64,000 nucleotides of DNA from JBBSOK01 sp965219125 (GTDB lineage Bacteria; Bacteroidota; Bacteroidia; Flavobacteriales; Flavobacteriaceae), in the NCBI GenBank assembly GCA_965219125.1, contig CBDCMO010000001.1:124001-188000 (forward strand), given 5' to 3'. Each line of letters opens with the position of its first letter. The stretch's first letter is position 1. Both the position numbers and the translations under genes were made by a program. Shown here in pieces: positions 1-9,307 of the stretch. The notes below the pieces were generated by a model. It was not told where the DNA came from. It searched no databases and saw only the letters and a list, made by a program, of their open reading frames with translations.

Positions 1-237
1 CTGCAATTTTTAATTGCATTAAGCGGTAGTTTTGATGTTGTTTTGGATAATGGGGATTCTCGAAGAATTATAACCTTAAATAAACCAAATATGGGTTTAT
101 TAATACCAAACAGCGTGTGGCGCGAATTGGAAAATTTCTCATCCGGCGCAGTTTGTTTATCATTGGTGAGTGCCGCTTATAATGAAGAAGATTATATTCG
201 GGAATACTCAGATTTCAAGCTATTTAAAGGTGCCTAA
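1..237 (+). CDS. Sugar 3,4-ketoisomerase (FdtA/QdtA-like cupin), 5'-truncated
   Basis: Only the last 78 codons lie in the window; the frame is open from base 1, so the first ATG at 43 is internal and not a start. The visible part reads as the C-terminal half of a WxcM/FdtA-type cupin: a beta-strand-rich stretch, then W-R-E-L, then F-S-S-G-A-V-C-L and Y-N-E-E-D-Y-I-R-E-Y. These are the conserved tail motifs of dTDP-4-keto-6-deoxyglucose 3,4-ketoisomerases. Such enzymes make dTDP-3-keto-6-deoxyhexoses for amino-deoxysugars in surface polysaccharides. Its 3' end overlaps the convergent glycosyltransferase by 18 bp, so the cluster probably continues leftward. Family call is fairly firm; the exact product (Fuc3N or Qui3N branch) cannot be told. 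Confidence 0.75.
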   Translation: MQFLIALSGSFDVVLDNGDSRRIITLNKPNMGLLIPNSVWRELENFSSGAVCLSLVSAAYNEEDYIREYSDFKLFKGA

Positions 238-1146
238 ACGTAAACCAAGTTTTTCTAGATAGTTTTTTGTTTTCAGCATATTTTTTAAGACTATTTTGTT
301 CTGGCGAAGCAAAAATTGTTGTCTTTTACTTAGATTTTTGAAATCTATCTTATCCAGATTTTGTTGAAAAGCTTTTGAATTACCTTCAAGTTTCGCAATT
401 ATGCACAAAGAATATCTGTTAAGATCCAAAAATTTTTTTAGAGGTTTATTTGAAGTTTCAAAAGTTTCATAATTTTCAAAAGAAGCTCGGTCATCAGTAT
501 TTTTGGTAGTTTGAAATAGACTATTTTCTCTTGTAATATAAATAGCACAAACTTTTGGATTAAATACTATATCAAACTGCAATCCCATTCGAATATATAA
601 ATCTGTATCCTCGCCGCTTTTAATATTTGGATTATATAAACCTACATCTTTAAAAACTTCTGATTTTACTGCAGTTGACGAACTATGTAGCAAAGAATTT
701 ATCAAACTTCCTTCAAAATAATTATAACGGTCAATTTTAAATTCATTCGCATTTATTGAATATTTATTTTCAAAGGTTTTATTATTCTTTCGCAAACTTG
801 TGGCTGTCGCAAAAACGAATTCTTTCGGAAATTTAAGTATAGCTTTAAGTTGTTCTTCCAGATAAAATGGAAACCAATAATCATCGGCATCTAAAAGAGC
901 TATAAATTCTCCTTTAGCCTTGTTAATCACATAATTTCTGCCAGCAGCTGCGCCCATATTTTCTTCAGAAAAATATTGGATTCTTGCATCTGTAAATTTT
1001 AGGATTTCTGCTTCGCTATTGTCTGTTGAGCCGTCGTTTAGGATTATAATCTCAAAATCGGTAAACGTTTGCGCAAGCGCGCTTTGCAATGTCTGTGCAA
1101 TATATTTTTCTTTGTTATAAACCGCTATTACGACTGAAAATTTCAA
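220..1146 (-). CDS. Family 2 glycosyltransferase
   Basis: A 308-residue GT-A fold enzyme. The N-terminus has the GT2 signature: a hydrophobic strand ending V-V-I-A-V-Y-N-K, then L-N-D-G-S-T-D (about residues 36-42) and the metal/nucleotide-binding L-L-D-A-D-D-Y-W (about 84-91). It probably adds a sugar from a nucleotide donor to a lipid-linked or surface polysaccharide in the cytoplasm. It lies 9 bp downstream of a second glycosyltransferase and a methyltransferase on the same strand, forming a three-gene unit of likely glycan assembly. The C-terminal third is Lys/Leu-rich without a visible membrane segment. Donor and acceptor cannot be inferred. Confidence 0.85.
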   Translation of the reverse strand: MKFSVVIAVYNKEKYIAQTLQSALAQTFTDFEIIILNDGSTDNSEAEILKFTDARIQYFSEENMGAAAGRNYVINKAKGEFIALLDADDYWFPFYLEEQLKAILKFPKEFVFATATSLRKNNKTFENKYSINANEFKIDRYNYFEGSLINSLLHSSSTAVKSEVFKDVGLYNPNIKSGEDTDLYIRMGLQFDIVFNPKVCAIYITRENSLFQTTKNTDDRASFENYETFETSNKPLKKFLDLNRYSLCIIAKLEGNSKAFQQNLDKIDFKNLSKRQQFLLRQNKIVLKNMLKTKNYLEKLGLRLGTFK

Positions 1147-1155
1147 AACATTTTT

Positions 1156-2037
1156 TTATTTTAATGAAATATAATAACCCAAACGATAAACATCAAATAT
1201 AAACAAAGAAGGTTTTTTGGAAAGCAAATGGTTTTTCATTGGTATTCGAAATATTTTGTAAAACCATTTCGCCATAAAGCCAATTTTCAAATTTTGTAAT
1301 TGTTTGGCACGTTTAGAAAGAGAAGTTTCTTCAGCCATGATCAGTTCTTGATTTACGAAGAGAAATAACGCTTTCACCGACTCTTCAGACTTTTTCAGAA
1401 ATATTGCACTATCTTCCAAGCCTAAGTGAATAACGGGATTATCAATATGTTGGATATTTATGTTCTTCTTTTTCGAATCCAAAGCAAAAAGTGTGTCTTC
1501 GTGACGAGAATTTGGGATTTCTTCATTAAAGGAAAGTTCAGAAAAAACGTTTTTTTTAATTAAAAAATTGAGTGTTAAAAAGCGTAAATGTGGTTGCTTA
1601 ATTCTTTCTGAAACCGGCAATGCTTCCCGTTTGTTGCCATAAATCCATCGTAATAATTCCTCTTTTTTTGGTGGATTTTTTTGGTATAAAATTCCACCGT
1701 AAATAATTTTGGCGTTTGGCTTTAAAGCTATTATATACTTTTCAATAAAGTCATTTTTTATAATCTGCGTATCAGCATCCAAGAATAGCAAATTTGCATA
1801 TTTTGCATCATTCGCTAATTTATTTCTTATGGCACTTCTGCCAATATTCTTAGCGAGTTTTATATATTTCGTACTTGAAAGTTTATTAATTTCCTCATTT
1901 TCATCTGATGGGTTTGGAGAGCAATCATCATAAACTAAAATCTCGAAATTAATGGCAAGTTTTTCAGTTTGATTGTGAAGTTCAGTTACCAAAGGCATCA
2001 CATTGTAATTATATGTAGGGATAAGAATTGAAATCAT
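1156..2037 (-). CDS. Family 2 glycosyltransferase
   Basis: A 293-residue protein beginning M-I-S-I-L-I-P-T-Y-N-Y, the usual first strand of GT2 enzymes. It continues with D-D-C-S-P, an N-I-G-R-S-A-I-R-N motif typical of the family, and the D-A-D metal motif in F-L-D-A-D-T. A later acidic R-H-E-D-T segment matches the region that often holds the catalytic base. It overlaps the upstream methyltransferase by 4 bp, which suggests translational coupling, and precedes the other glycosyltransferase by 9 bp. It probably acts in the same surface-glycan pathway. Its specificity is unknown. Confidence 0.85.
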   Translation of the reverse strand: MISILIPTYNYNVMPLVTELHNQTEKLAINFEILVYDDCSPNPSDENEEINKLSSTKYIKLAKNIGRSAIRNKLANDAKYANLLFLDADTQIIKNDFIEKYIIALKPNAKIIYGGILYQKNPPKKEELLRWIYGNKREALPVSERIKQPHLRFLTLNFLIKKNVFSELSFNEEIPNSRHEDTLFALDSKKKNINIQHIDNPVIHLGLEDSAIFLKKSEESVKALFLFVNQELIMAEETSLSKRAKQLQNLKIGFMAKWFYKIFRIPMKNHLLSKKPSLFIFDVYRLGYYISLK

Positions 2038-2792
2038 TTTGAGGCGATTAAAACGATTTCAGCCGTAAAACCAAATCTCTTGTTTTCGGGAAAATTTTTC
2101 ACTTCAACATTTTTAAAACCGCTTAGCAACAATCTATCCTTCAATCCTTCAACTGAATAAATACGAACATGATCGTCTTGTCCAAAAGCTTCAAGTCGCT
2201 CCTGTTTAGTGGTTTTTGCATAGTCTTCATAAATACTGCCTACTTTAAATGGTGTTTGAATTAGGCATTTTCCACTAGGTTTTAACACTCTCGATAATTC
2301 TGCCATTGCTTTTTGGTCAGCCACAATATGTTCTAAAATATGATAACAGATTATAAGATCGAAAACATCACGTTCTTTTGGTATTGCTGTAATGTCGTAG
2401 TTGTATTGCGCTATAAATTGATCTTCAAAATCGGTACTGAAATAAGCTATATTTTCGTTCTTCGCCAAAATTCGATAGATACTTCTTGAGGGAGAAAAAT
2501 GAAGAACATTTCCATATAAAAGATTCTTTTCAGTTAAATAGGAGTACAGTCTGCGCGTTCTTGCACGACTTCCGCAAAAAGGACAAAGCAAATCATCACC
2601 CGGAATTTTAATAAATTGGTTATTTTTTTTCCCACAGACCGAACATTCGTACTTTTTACCACGATATTTAAACGAAAAAACAGACCGAAAAAAAAGTTCA
2701 TTTTTAAAAAGAAACTTTTTTGGAACTATTGCAAGCGCTACTTTTTTTAATGCGTGATACATAATGCGAAAATACAGATATCTTTCGGGCAT
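2034..2792 (-). CDS. SAM-dependent methyltransferase with N-terminal zinc ribbon
   Basis: A 252-residue class I methyltransferase of the Methyltransf_11 type. Residues about 50-73 hold two C-x2-C pairs (C50/C53 and C70/C73), a zinc-ribbon-like module. The following domain has a degenerate SAM motif I (V-L-H-F-S-P-S), an acidic S-T-D-F-E-D and the motif D-L-I-I-C-Y-H-I-L-E-H-I common in this family. Proteins of this layout are often found in polysaccharide loci, and it shares an apparent operon with two glycosyltransferases. The start is uncertain: an in-frame ATG at 2762 would remove ten residues and give M-Y-H-A-L-K-K. The methylated substrate is unknown. Confidence 0.8.
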   Translation of the reverse strand: MPERYLYFRIMYHALKKVALAIVPKKFLFKNELFFRSVFSFKYRGKKYECSVCGKKNNQFIKIPGDDLLCPFCGSRARTRRLYSYLTEKNLLYGNVLHFSPSRSIYRILAKNENIAYFSTDFEDQFIAQYNYDITAIPKERDVFDLIICYHILEHIVADQKAMAELSRVLKPSGKCLIQTPFKVGSIYEDYAKTTKQERLEAFGQDDHVRIYSVEGLKDRLLLSGFKNVEVKNFPENKRFGFTAEIVLIASK

Positions 2793-2861
2793 TGAAAAAA
2801 ATATAACACACCTGTTTAAACGTTTTAAAATATTGGCTATCTTGAGGCCTATTATTTACTT

Positions 2862-4487
2862 ATGAAAGCGATATTTTTTACACTTATATTTTTTTGTTTT
2901 GCAACTGTTGGATTTTCGCAAAAGGAGACCTGGTTTTACATCCGCGTGAAAGATAGTTTAATCGAAATTCCTTTTAAAGATGCAAATGGAAAAATTGATT
3001 ATGTTGGCAATAACAAGAAATTGGGGCTTATCTTTAAAAATTATAAAATTAAAACGTTCAAAAAAACACAGCGAAAGGCTAAAATTTCTTACTTAAAAAA
3101 GACGTTTTTTGTGATTGCAGACAATGCTGCTTTGCTTACCGATTTGCTTCAAAATGCTTCAGATATTTTTGTTTCTGGAGAAATAGTTCCATTGGAAGAC
3201 AGAAAAATTTATGAACCTAACGATTATGGACTAACAAGTACATTAGGTGACAATTTGGGTCTTCAAGTTCATTTGGATTATTTGGATGTCTTGGGCGCTC
3301 CAGAAGCTTGGTACTATACAACAGGTTCAAACAGTACAGCAATTGGGATTAGCGATGGCCAAGTGGATACCACCTTGACAGATTTTGCTGGTAAAACACG
3401 GCTTTTTAAAAAGTCATCTTTGTCGCAAGGTCACGGATTATCAATAGCTTCTTTGGCTGCCGCAAAAGGGGATAATGGTTACGGCGTACCTGGTGTTTGT
3501 TACGACTGTTCAATATTTGCCACTAACTATGGCGATTTTAGTGGTTTTAAAGAAGTTAAAGAGCTTTCTGACGCCGGTGCTAGGGTGGTAAATTGTAGTT
3601 GGGTGTCTTTTAGTCCAAAAAATGGTGCACAAGAGTATATAGATAAAATTTTTGATACTGGTACCATTATTGTTGCGGCCGCTGGTAATAGGGATTATAC
3701 TGTAACCAAAGGTAAACAGTTTGGTTATCCTGCTTCTTACAATCACGTAATTTCAGTATCTTCTGGTATGTATAAATATCCCACTCCGGCAGATAATTTG
3801 AATATGTTACCAAATGGGTATCGCTATGCAGAAAATATTTTTGGATACATAAGCAGAACATTGGGCTTTGTTGATAATGATACACTTAAACAAGCCGTAA
3901 ACAACCAAATTAGCATCGCTACGTTAAACTCTGAAGTTGATATTTTGGCGCCATCACCTGGGCTGTTTCTGTATTCAAATTATGTACTTAAAAATGAAAT
4001 TCATTATTTTGGCTTTAAGGGAACATCAGGTCCAACACCACTTGTTTCAGGTACTCTGGGCCTAATGTTTGCCTTATATCCCTGTCTGAAAACTGAAGAG
4101 GTTGAGCCGATTTTAAAAATGGCATCAACCAACATAGATAGCATAGAAGCAAACAAGCAATATGCAGGACAGTATGGAGCCGGCTTACTGAATATTGGTA
4201 AGTCTGTAAAAATGGTTTATGAACTCCATTCTCCTGAAAGAACTGCATATATTGAAGACCAAGATTTTTCTAGGTGGGATTTTCCAATTACGGCAACTTC
4301 AAAAGAAGTTATTATTCGAAATCAAAAATTTAGGGAAAGCGCAACTCTTTCACTTTGCGCAAAAAATAAAATTGTGATTAAAGCCAATACAGTTTTAAAG
4401 CCGAATACGGATGGTTTTATTAAATTGAAGATAGATAAAAGCCTTAAAAACGAATGTGATTTGGTTTTAAGAGATCCAAATATATAA
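2862..4487 (+). CDS. Secreted S8 (subtilisin-like) serine peptidase
   Basis: A 541-residue protein with a clear N-terminal signal peptide (M-K-A-I-F-F then a hydrophobic run ending F-S-Q). The subtilase triad can be placed: Asp165 in G-I-S-D-G-Q, His191 in Q-G-H-G-L-S-I-A-S, and Ser389 in G-T-S-G-P-T-P; the oxyanion Asn276 is in A-A-A-G-N. The first 140 residues look like an inhibitor/propeptide region. An insertion of about 85 residues separates the Asn and Ser blocks. The last 100 residues form a beta-rich tail, and I see no obvious type IX sorting domain. It probably degrades proteins outside the cell or in the periplasm. It stands alone, divergent from the glycan genes. Confidence 0.88.
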   Translation: MKAIFFTLIFFCFATVGFSQKETWFYIRVKDSLIEIPFKDANGKIDYVGNNKKLGLIFKNYKIKTFKKTQRKAKISYLKKTFFVIADNAALLTDLLQNASDIFVSGEIVPLEDRKIYEPNDYGLTSTLGDNLGLQVHLDYLDVLGAPEAWYYTTGSNSTAIGISDGQVDTTLTDFAGKTRLFKKSSLSQGHGLSIASLAAAKGDNGYGVPGVCYDCSIFATNYGDFSGFKEVKELSDAGARVVNCSWVSFSPKNGAQEYIDKIFDTGTIIVAAAGNRDYTVTKGKQFGYPASYNHVISVSSGMYKYPTPADNLNMLPNGYRYAENIFGYISRTLGFVDNDTLKQAVNNQISIATLNSEVDILAPSPGLFLYSNYVLKNEIHYFGFKGTSGPTPLVSGTLGLMFALYPCLKTEEVEPILKMASTNIDSIEANKQYAGQYGAGLLNIGKSVKMVYELHSPERTAYIEDQDFSRWDFPITATSKEVIIRNQKFRESATLSLCAKNKIVIKANTVLKPNTDGFIKLKIDKSLKNECDLVLRDPNI

Positions 4488-4661
4488 TTTTTTAGACTTT
4501 CAGTTTTTCAAATGTTTATAGCAAAACAACTTCATATACATTTACAAAAACATTTATTTTTAAAATTGTGCTTAAATAAGTAACTGAAAACTCACTGAAT
4601 TTGGCTATTTCCATCAAACAATTATAAAAAAAGGTAAATTTATAAATTCGAATAAATACGA

Positions 4662-6083
4662 ATGTTATTTAACACAGTTGATTTTGCAATATTTTTTCCC
4701 ATTGTTTTGGCGCTTTATTGGCTTGTTTTTAATAGATCATTAAAACTTCAAAATTTCTTTCTACTTATTGTAAGTTATCTTTTTTATTCCTTTTGGGATT
4801 ATCGTTTTCTAAGTCTAATTTTTGCAAGTTCGTTGGTAGATTATTTGGTCGCGCTGAAACTGGGAACTACCGAAAAGCCGAATAGGTGCAAAATATTGCT
4901 TTCCATAAGCCTTATTTTCAATATAGGATTATTGGTCACTTTTAAATATTTCAATTTCTTTGTCGAAACATTTGTAGATACATTTTCGTTGTTCGGCACC
5001 AAGTTTAACAGTCATACCTGGAATATTTTGTTGCCCGTCGGCATTAGTTTTTACACATTTCAAACGCTTAGTTATACTATTGATGTTTATAAAAAAGAAC
5101 TTCAGCCAGCAAAAAATATAATTTCATTTTTTGCCTTTGTTTCTTTTTTCCCGCAATTAGTTGCCGGACCAATTGAGCGCGCCTCAAATTTATTACCGCA
5201 ATTTGAAATAAACCGCACCTTTCAATATCATAAAAGTGTTGATGGACTGCGATTAATTTTATCGGGACTATTCAAAAAAATGGTAATTGCAGATAATTGT
5301 GCGCTGATTGTTAACAGTATTTTCGAAAATTACACAGATGCTTCGGGCAGCACGCTGTTTTTTGGAGCTGTGTTTTTTGCGTTTCAAATTTATGGCGATT
5401 TTGCTGGTTATAGTGACATTGCAATTGGTACGGCACGTTTAATGGGTTTCGATTTAATGAAAAACTTCAATTATCCATATTTGGCTCAAAATCTTTCAGA
5501 CTTTTGGTCGCGTTGGCATATTTCGCTTTCCACTTGGTTTCGTGATTATGTTTACATTCCATTGGGCGGAAATCGAGTTTCGAAACCACGACTTATATTC
5601 AATATTTTTGTTGTGTTTTTAATAAGTGGCTTTTGGCACGGCGCTAATTTAACCTTTGTTTTTTGGGGATTTATTCACGGATTATTTGTTGCGCTGGCAA
5701 TATTATTCAGTATTAAAAAAACCAGTTTTGATACACATCATTATTTACCAACCTTAAAACAACTTGTAAATATTGCAGTCACATTTGTAATTGTAGTGCT
5801 GGCTTGGGTATTTTTTAGGGCACCGAGTATTACAGATGCAATCAGCTATATCTCTATTATTTTTTCAAAAAGTCTTTTTACAATGCCTGTAATTCCTAGA
5901 GGCGGTTTACTATTGCTTTTTGGCTATATGATTTTGGAATGGTTGCAGCGAAATGAGGCACACATTCTCGATATTTCACGAATTAAAATAAAGACGTTGC
6001 GATATGCTATTTATTATGTTGTATTATTTTCGGTATTTTACTTTGCTGGAAACTTGCAACCGTTTATCTATTTTCAATTTTAA
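4662..6083 (+). CDS. MBOAT family membrane O-acyltransferase (AlgI-like)
   Basis: A 473-residue polytopic membrane protein. It begins with M-L-F-N-T-V-D-F, the standard start of bacterial AlgI/DltB-like MBOAT proteins, and contains the S-R-W-H-I-S-L-S-T-W-F-R-D-Y block (His286) and the catalytic F-W-H-G-A-N block (His326). Family members move acyl groups, usually acetyl, across the inner membrane to decorate exported polysaccharides or lipids. The stop is followed after 2 bp by a gene for a single-pass SGNH-like protein, the usual partner that transfers the acyl group outside. The polymer modified is not shown by the sequence, but surface-glycan genes lie 2 kb upstream. Confidence 0.9.
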   Translation: MLFNTVDFAIFFPIVLALYWLVFNRSLKLQNFFLLIVSYLFYSFWDYRFLSLIFASSLVDYLVALKLGTTEKPNRCKILLSISLIFNIGLLVTFKYFNFFVETFVDTFSLFGTKFNSHTWNILLPVGISFYTFQTLSYTIDVYKKELQPAKNIISFFAFVSFFPQLVAGPIERASNLLPQFEINRTFQYHKSVDGLRLILSGLFKKMVIADNCALIVNSIFENYTDASGSTLFFGAVFFAFQIYGDFAGYSDIAIGTARLMGFDLMKNFNYPYLAQNLSDFWSRWHISLSTWFRDYVYIPLGGNRVSKPRLIFNIFVVFLISGFWHGANLTFVFWGFIHGLFVALAILFSIKKTSFDTHHYLPTLKQLVNIAVTFVIVVLAWVFFRAPSITDAISYISIIFSKSLFTMPVIPRGGLLLLFGYMILEWLQRNEAHILDISRIKIKTLRYAIYYVVLFSVFYFAGNLQPFIYFQF

Positions 6084-6085
6084 TT

Positions 6086-7006
6086 ATGAAGAGATTTTAC
6101 ACTAAAATAGCGTTTTTCTTGATTCCCTTATTTGTGGTTTGGGCTGTCGTTGAAATATTTTATAGAAGTGTCGAAACCAATTATAGTTATAAAGCTGAAA
6201 TTTTAAAAGAAAATAGAAAAGATACAGAAGTACTTATTTTGGGAAGTTCGCACGCATTTTATGGTATAAATCCAGAATATTTTGAAGCGAAGACTTTGAA
6301 TATGGCAAATATTAGCCAAAGTATTTATTTTGATGAATTGATTTTTGATCAGAACATTGAAAATCTTACTAATTTGAAATCGGTGGTTTTAACAATAAGC
6401 TATTTTAGTCTTTCCCAAGAAGATAATACATCTGAGGATGCTTGGCGAAAATATTTTTATCAACAACAAATGAAACTTGATGTACCAATTGTTTCACCTT
6501 TTGACATTCGAAAATATAGTCTTGCATTGGTGCGTCGTTTTAAGAGTTCTGCCGATTTAATAAAGGAATATTTTGAAAAAGGTACGGTAGTCTCAAGCTT
6601 TCAAAATGGTTATGGAATGCAAGATGAAACTGATATTGTACCTAATAAGGACGCAATTGCAGAACAAATAGCAAAAAAACATGAAGATGGATTAATGGAT
6701 TTTTCGTTGAATATCAGAAAATTGAATAGGATTATTTTAATGTGTAAAAAAAATAATATAAATGTGTATTTAGTTGAAATGCCAGTTTACAAAAAATATT
6801 ACGAAAACCTACGTTTCAATAAAGAGCAGAAAATTATTAAAACCTGCCAAAAATTAGCAGCTAGTAATGAAAATGTAATCTATGTGAAATTATCAAGAAG
6901 CCCAGAATTTACAAATGACGATTTAAGAGATGCCGACCATTTAACGAACGAAGGCGCAACTAAGGCGAGTAAGATTTTAAATAAGATTATTGAAGAAAAG
7001 AAGTAA
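6086..7006 (+). CDS. Membrane-anchored SGNH-like protein, putative acyl-transfer partner of the MBOAT
   Basis: A 306-residue protein with one N-terminal membrane segment (residues about 8-25) and a periplasmic domain. The block L-I-L-G-S-S-H-A (residues 50-57) fits block I of the GDSL/SGNH fold with a candidate Ser55 nucleophile. D-A-D-H-L-T near the C-terminus (Asp282, His285) fits the DxxH block that completes the triad. AlgJ/AlgX, DltD and PatB proteins have this arrangement next to an MBOAT. The ATG lies 2 bp after the MBOAT stop, so the two are surely co-translated. Overall similarity to named families is not evident by eye, so the activity is inferred from motifs and context. Confidence 0.7.
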   Translation: MKRFYTKIAFFLIPLFVVWAVVEIFYRSVETNYSYKAEILKENRKDTEVLILGSSHAFYGINPEYFEAKTLNMANISQSIYFDELIFDQNIENLTNLKSVVLTISYFSLSQEDNTSEDAWRKYFYQQQMKLDVPIVSPFDIRKYSLALVRRFKSSADLIKEYFEKGTVVSSFQNGYGMQDETDIVPNKDAIAEQIAKKHEDGLMDFSLNIRKLNRIILMCKKNNINVYLVEMPVYKKYYENLRFNKEQKIIKTCQKLAASNENVIYVKLSRSPEFTNDDLRDADHLTNEGATKASKILNKIIEEKK

Positions 7007-7123
7007 TTTATTTTTTTGGCACTTATACTAAAACTTCCAAGATGTAAGTTAAATCTTGCTATCTAGCAATATTATAATTTTTCCAAGCTATCTGTAAACT
7101 GAAAACTGCGACTGCAAATTATT

Positions 7124-7807
7124 TTAAACGGTTTTCTGCACAACTTCAAAAATCTGATTTTCATCACATTTCAAGGTTTTGCTTGGGTATTTTAAAAGCA
7201 ATGCATAATCGTGTGTTGCCATTAATATGGTATTTCCGTTTGCGTTTATTTCCTGTAAAACCTCCATTACTTCAACACTGGTTTGCGGGTCAAGGTTTCC
7301 TGTTGGCTCGTCTGCAAGTATAAGTTCTGGGTCGTTTAATAGTGCTCTAGCAATTGCAACACGTTGTTGTTCGCCACCCGAAAGTTGATAGGGGTATTTA
7401 AATGCTTTGGTTTTCATCCCAACTTTATCTAAAACCACATCAATTCTTGCAAGCATTTTGTCTTTTTCAGTCCAGCCAGTTGCTTTTAAAACAAAATTCA
7501 GGTTGTCACTTACGGTTCTATCATTCAACAATTTAAAATCTTGAAAAACAACACCCAATTTCCTTCTTAGAAATGGAATATCCTTTTCTTTCAAAGTAGG
7601 CAAATCATAACCAACTATGCTTCCTTCACCTTCTTGAAGAGGTAAATCGCCATAAAGTGTCTTCATAAAACTACTTTTCCCCGTTCCGGTTTTACCGATT
7701 AGGTAAACAAATTCGCCTTTTTCAACACTTACTGAAACATCAGAAAGCACAAGATTATCACCTTGATATATTGAGGCATTTTTTAGATGTAATACATGTT
7801 CGGACAT
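7124..7807 (-). CDS. ftsE: Cell-division ABC transporter ATP-binding protein FtsE
   Basis: A 227-residue ABC ATPase with Walker A G-K-T-G-T-G-K-S-S (residues 38-46), Q-loop Gln89, signature L-S-G-G-E-Q-Q-R (142-149), Walker B L-I-L-A-D-E-P (162-168) and a switch His in A-T-H-D-Y. Size and the phrase V-V-F-Q-D-F-K-L-L match FtsE, which works with the membrane protein FtsX to activate peptidoglycan hydrolysis during division. FtsX is not adjacent here. A good Bacteroidetes promoter lies about 90 bp upstream on the same strand. A MacB/LolD-type exporter ATPase is the main alternative. Confidence 0.8.
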   Translation of the reverse strand: MSEHVLHLKNASIYQGDNLVLSDVSVSVEKGEFVYLIGKTGTGKSSFMKTLYGDLPLQEGEGSIVGYDLPTLKEKDIPFLRRKLGVVFQDFKLLNDRTVSDNLNFVLKATGWTEKDKMLARIDVVLDKVGMKTKAFKYPYQLSGGEQQRVAIARALLNDPELILADEPTGNLDPQTSVEVMEVLQEINANGNTILMATHDYALLLKYPSKTLKCDENQIFEVVQKTV

Positions 7808-7896
7808 TTTTTTTAATTATGAATTGTGAATTATGAATTATGAATATTCGAATTATAAAAATCCTTCTAATGTAAAGATTTAATCACGTCGAAGGG

Positions 7897-7926
7897 CAAA
7901 AGTATATTGATTTATTCACTAAACAA
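7897..7926 (-). promoter_or_regulatory. Bacteroidetes-type promoter for ftsE
   Basis: On the minus strand TTTG (CAA on the plus strand at 7924-7926) is followed by 19 bp and then TACTTTTG (7904 down to 7897), a full match to the TTG-N17-23-TAnnTTTG consensus. The leader to the start at 7807 is about 85 nt and holds a degenerate tandem of the word GAATTAT (7815-7850). Confidence 0.65.
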
Positions 7927-7967
7927 AGAAATAAACGTACGTAGAAAAATAAATTTATTCATAGCTT

Positions 7968-8309
7968 CTATTTCTTGGACTGTTTTGCCTTGCTATTAAA
8001 ATCTAAACAAAGGTTTATCCAAAATTCAAAATCTTGTTTCTTTTGAAAACCAAATGGCTCAACATAACAATATCCGGTCATTTCTTTGCCTTTCATAATC
8101 ATAGGTTCGAAACCTTGTTTTTCTGAAAGTTCTTCAATTAATAACGGATTAAAACGGCACATTAGTCTATCGCCACTCACATTTACACACATTTTGCCAT
8201 TAACCAAAAATGCCAAACCACCAAACATTTTCTTCTCTTCAACTTTTATATTTTGAATAGTTGAAAGATATTCCCGAACTCTATTTGCAAGATTTATGTT
8301 AAAAGGCAT
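7968..8309 (-). CDS. TfoX/Sxy N-terminal domain protein
   Basis: A 113-residue protein matching the TfoX N-terminal domain: an R-V-R-E-Y-L helix, then K-K-M-F-G-G-L-A-F-L-V-N-G-K-M and the R-F-N-P strand, with G-Y-C-Y-V near the end. In Proteobacteria the full-length protein regulates competence, but stand-alone N-terminal domains are widespread and their role is not known. It stops near residue 113, so there is no C-terminal TfoX domain. A Lys-rich tail follows. It lies between ftsE and a secreted protein on the same strand, each separated by more than 100 bp, so it is probably its own unit. Confidence 0.8.
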   Translation of the reverse strand: MPFNINLANRVREYLSTIQNIKVEEKKMFGGLAFLVNGKMCVNVSGDRLMCRFNPLLIEELSEKQGFEPMIMKGKEMTGYCYVEPFGFQKKQDFEFWINLCLDFNSKAKQSKK

Positions 8310-8432
8310 TAGGTATTTGGGATTAGGAATTAAAGGTAAAAAAATAAGCCCTATCTCTGGAAAATCGGTGTTCGAGCGAAGCCGAGGACAAAATTGAAAC
8401 TGAAAATGTAATTGAAACCGAAATTGAAGAAT

Positions 8433-8906
8433 CTAATCTTGAACTTTGAATTTTAAATCTTGAATCTTTTTCAACTCATCAATCTCTTTCTGTTGTTGAA
8501 GCGTATAAAGTGTTAATTCCTCAATTTTTTGAAGCAAAAGCAAATTCATTTCTTTTAAATTCATTCCCTCGTTTTGCATTTCAGCAGCAGATTGAACGTT
8601 TGGTAGATGGTAGTTTTCTTCAATAAATTTTTCAAGGTCTTGCAGAGAAATTAGTTTATAATCTGGTTTCAATTTAGAAAAACCGTTGTAATAGCTTTCA
8701 AAAACATAATCGGGCGCAACGGCGCCGTCTAAATCTACCAAAACTTCTTGGGTGTGGATTTTTCCTTTTACGGTTAGCGTTTCATCGGGATTTGTTGTGC
8801 CAATTCCAATTTTATTGTTTTTTTCAGTGAGATTGCTAAACGGATTGCGTTGTGCAGTCGCCATTATGGTTGAAAGCAGCAGAATTAATAAAAAACCCTT
8901 TTTCAT
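8433..8906 (-). CDS. Secreted tail-fibre-like protein with C-terminal coiled coil
   Basis: A 157-residue protein with a signal peptide (M-K-K-G-F-L-L-I-L-L-L ending A-T-A-Q). It contains the segment G-I-G-T-T-N-P-D-E-T-L-T-V-K-G, typical of many Bacteroidetes secreted proteins that resemble phage tail-fibre shafts. The end is Leu/Glu/Gln/Lys-rich (about residues 115-155) and probably a coiled coil for trimerisation. These proteins are common in flavobacteria, and I know of no defined role. A weak TACTTTTA element lies just upstream (8925-8935). Confidence 0.7.
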   Translation of the reverse strand: MKKGFLLILLLSTIMATAQRNPFSNLTEKNNKIGIGTTNPDETLTVKGKIHTQEVLVDLDGAVAPDYVFESYYNGFSKLKPDYKLISLQDLEKFIEENYHLPNVQSAAEMQNEGMNLKEMNLLLLQKIEELTLYTLQQQKEIDELKKIQDLKFKVQD

Positions 8907-9307
8907 AATTTGAAGTTTGGGATAAACCTTAAAAGTACATTATTTTTTGAAAACTCAGAATTTTGCGCCTTTGCGTCATTGCGAGCCAATTTTTCACGCA
9001 GAGGCGCAAAGACGCAGAGAAGCACAGAACGAAGAGAACTATAACTGCAAATTAGGCTTTAAAACTAATAAGTAACTATAGAAACAATAGAAACAATAGC
9101 TGCAATAGCTGCAATAGTAACTACAGCAACAACAAAATCAATAGCATCTAAATTTTTTCCAAACCTTCACATACTTTCCCAAAACTTCAACCGTTATAAA
9201 ATCAATAAATACGTTAATAACCCCGTTAATAACTCTTTTAAATAGGTAACAGTATAGCGAAAACTACTTTTTAGATTAAATATCTTTACGCAAAAATACT
9301 ACAACCT
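8907..9307. repeat. Intergenic region of about 400 bp holding a 15-bp-stem hairpin and 9-bp tandem repeats
   Basis: No gene is visible. An inverted repeat pairs 8962-8976 with 8996-9010 (TTTGCGCCTTTGCGT against ACGCAGAGGCGCAAA, one G-U pair) around a 19-nt loop. The word ACGCAGAGGCGCAAAG is a dispersed intergenic repeat seen in many bacteria. From 9076 to 9120 there are 9-bp tandem words (AGAAACAAT twice, AGCTGCAAT twice). A possible -7 element TATCTTTA lies at 9281-9288, 19 bp before the next start codon. Confidence 0.6.

Noticed and set aside
43..237. Independent 64-residue gene starting at ATG 43
   Set aside because: The frame is open to the window edge and the upstream codons fit the cupin family, so this ATG is internal to a truncated gene.
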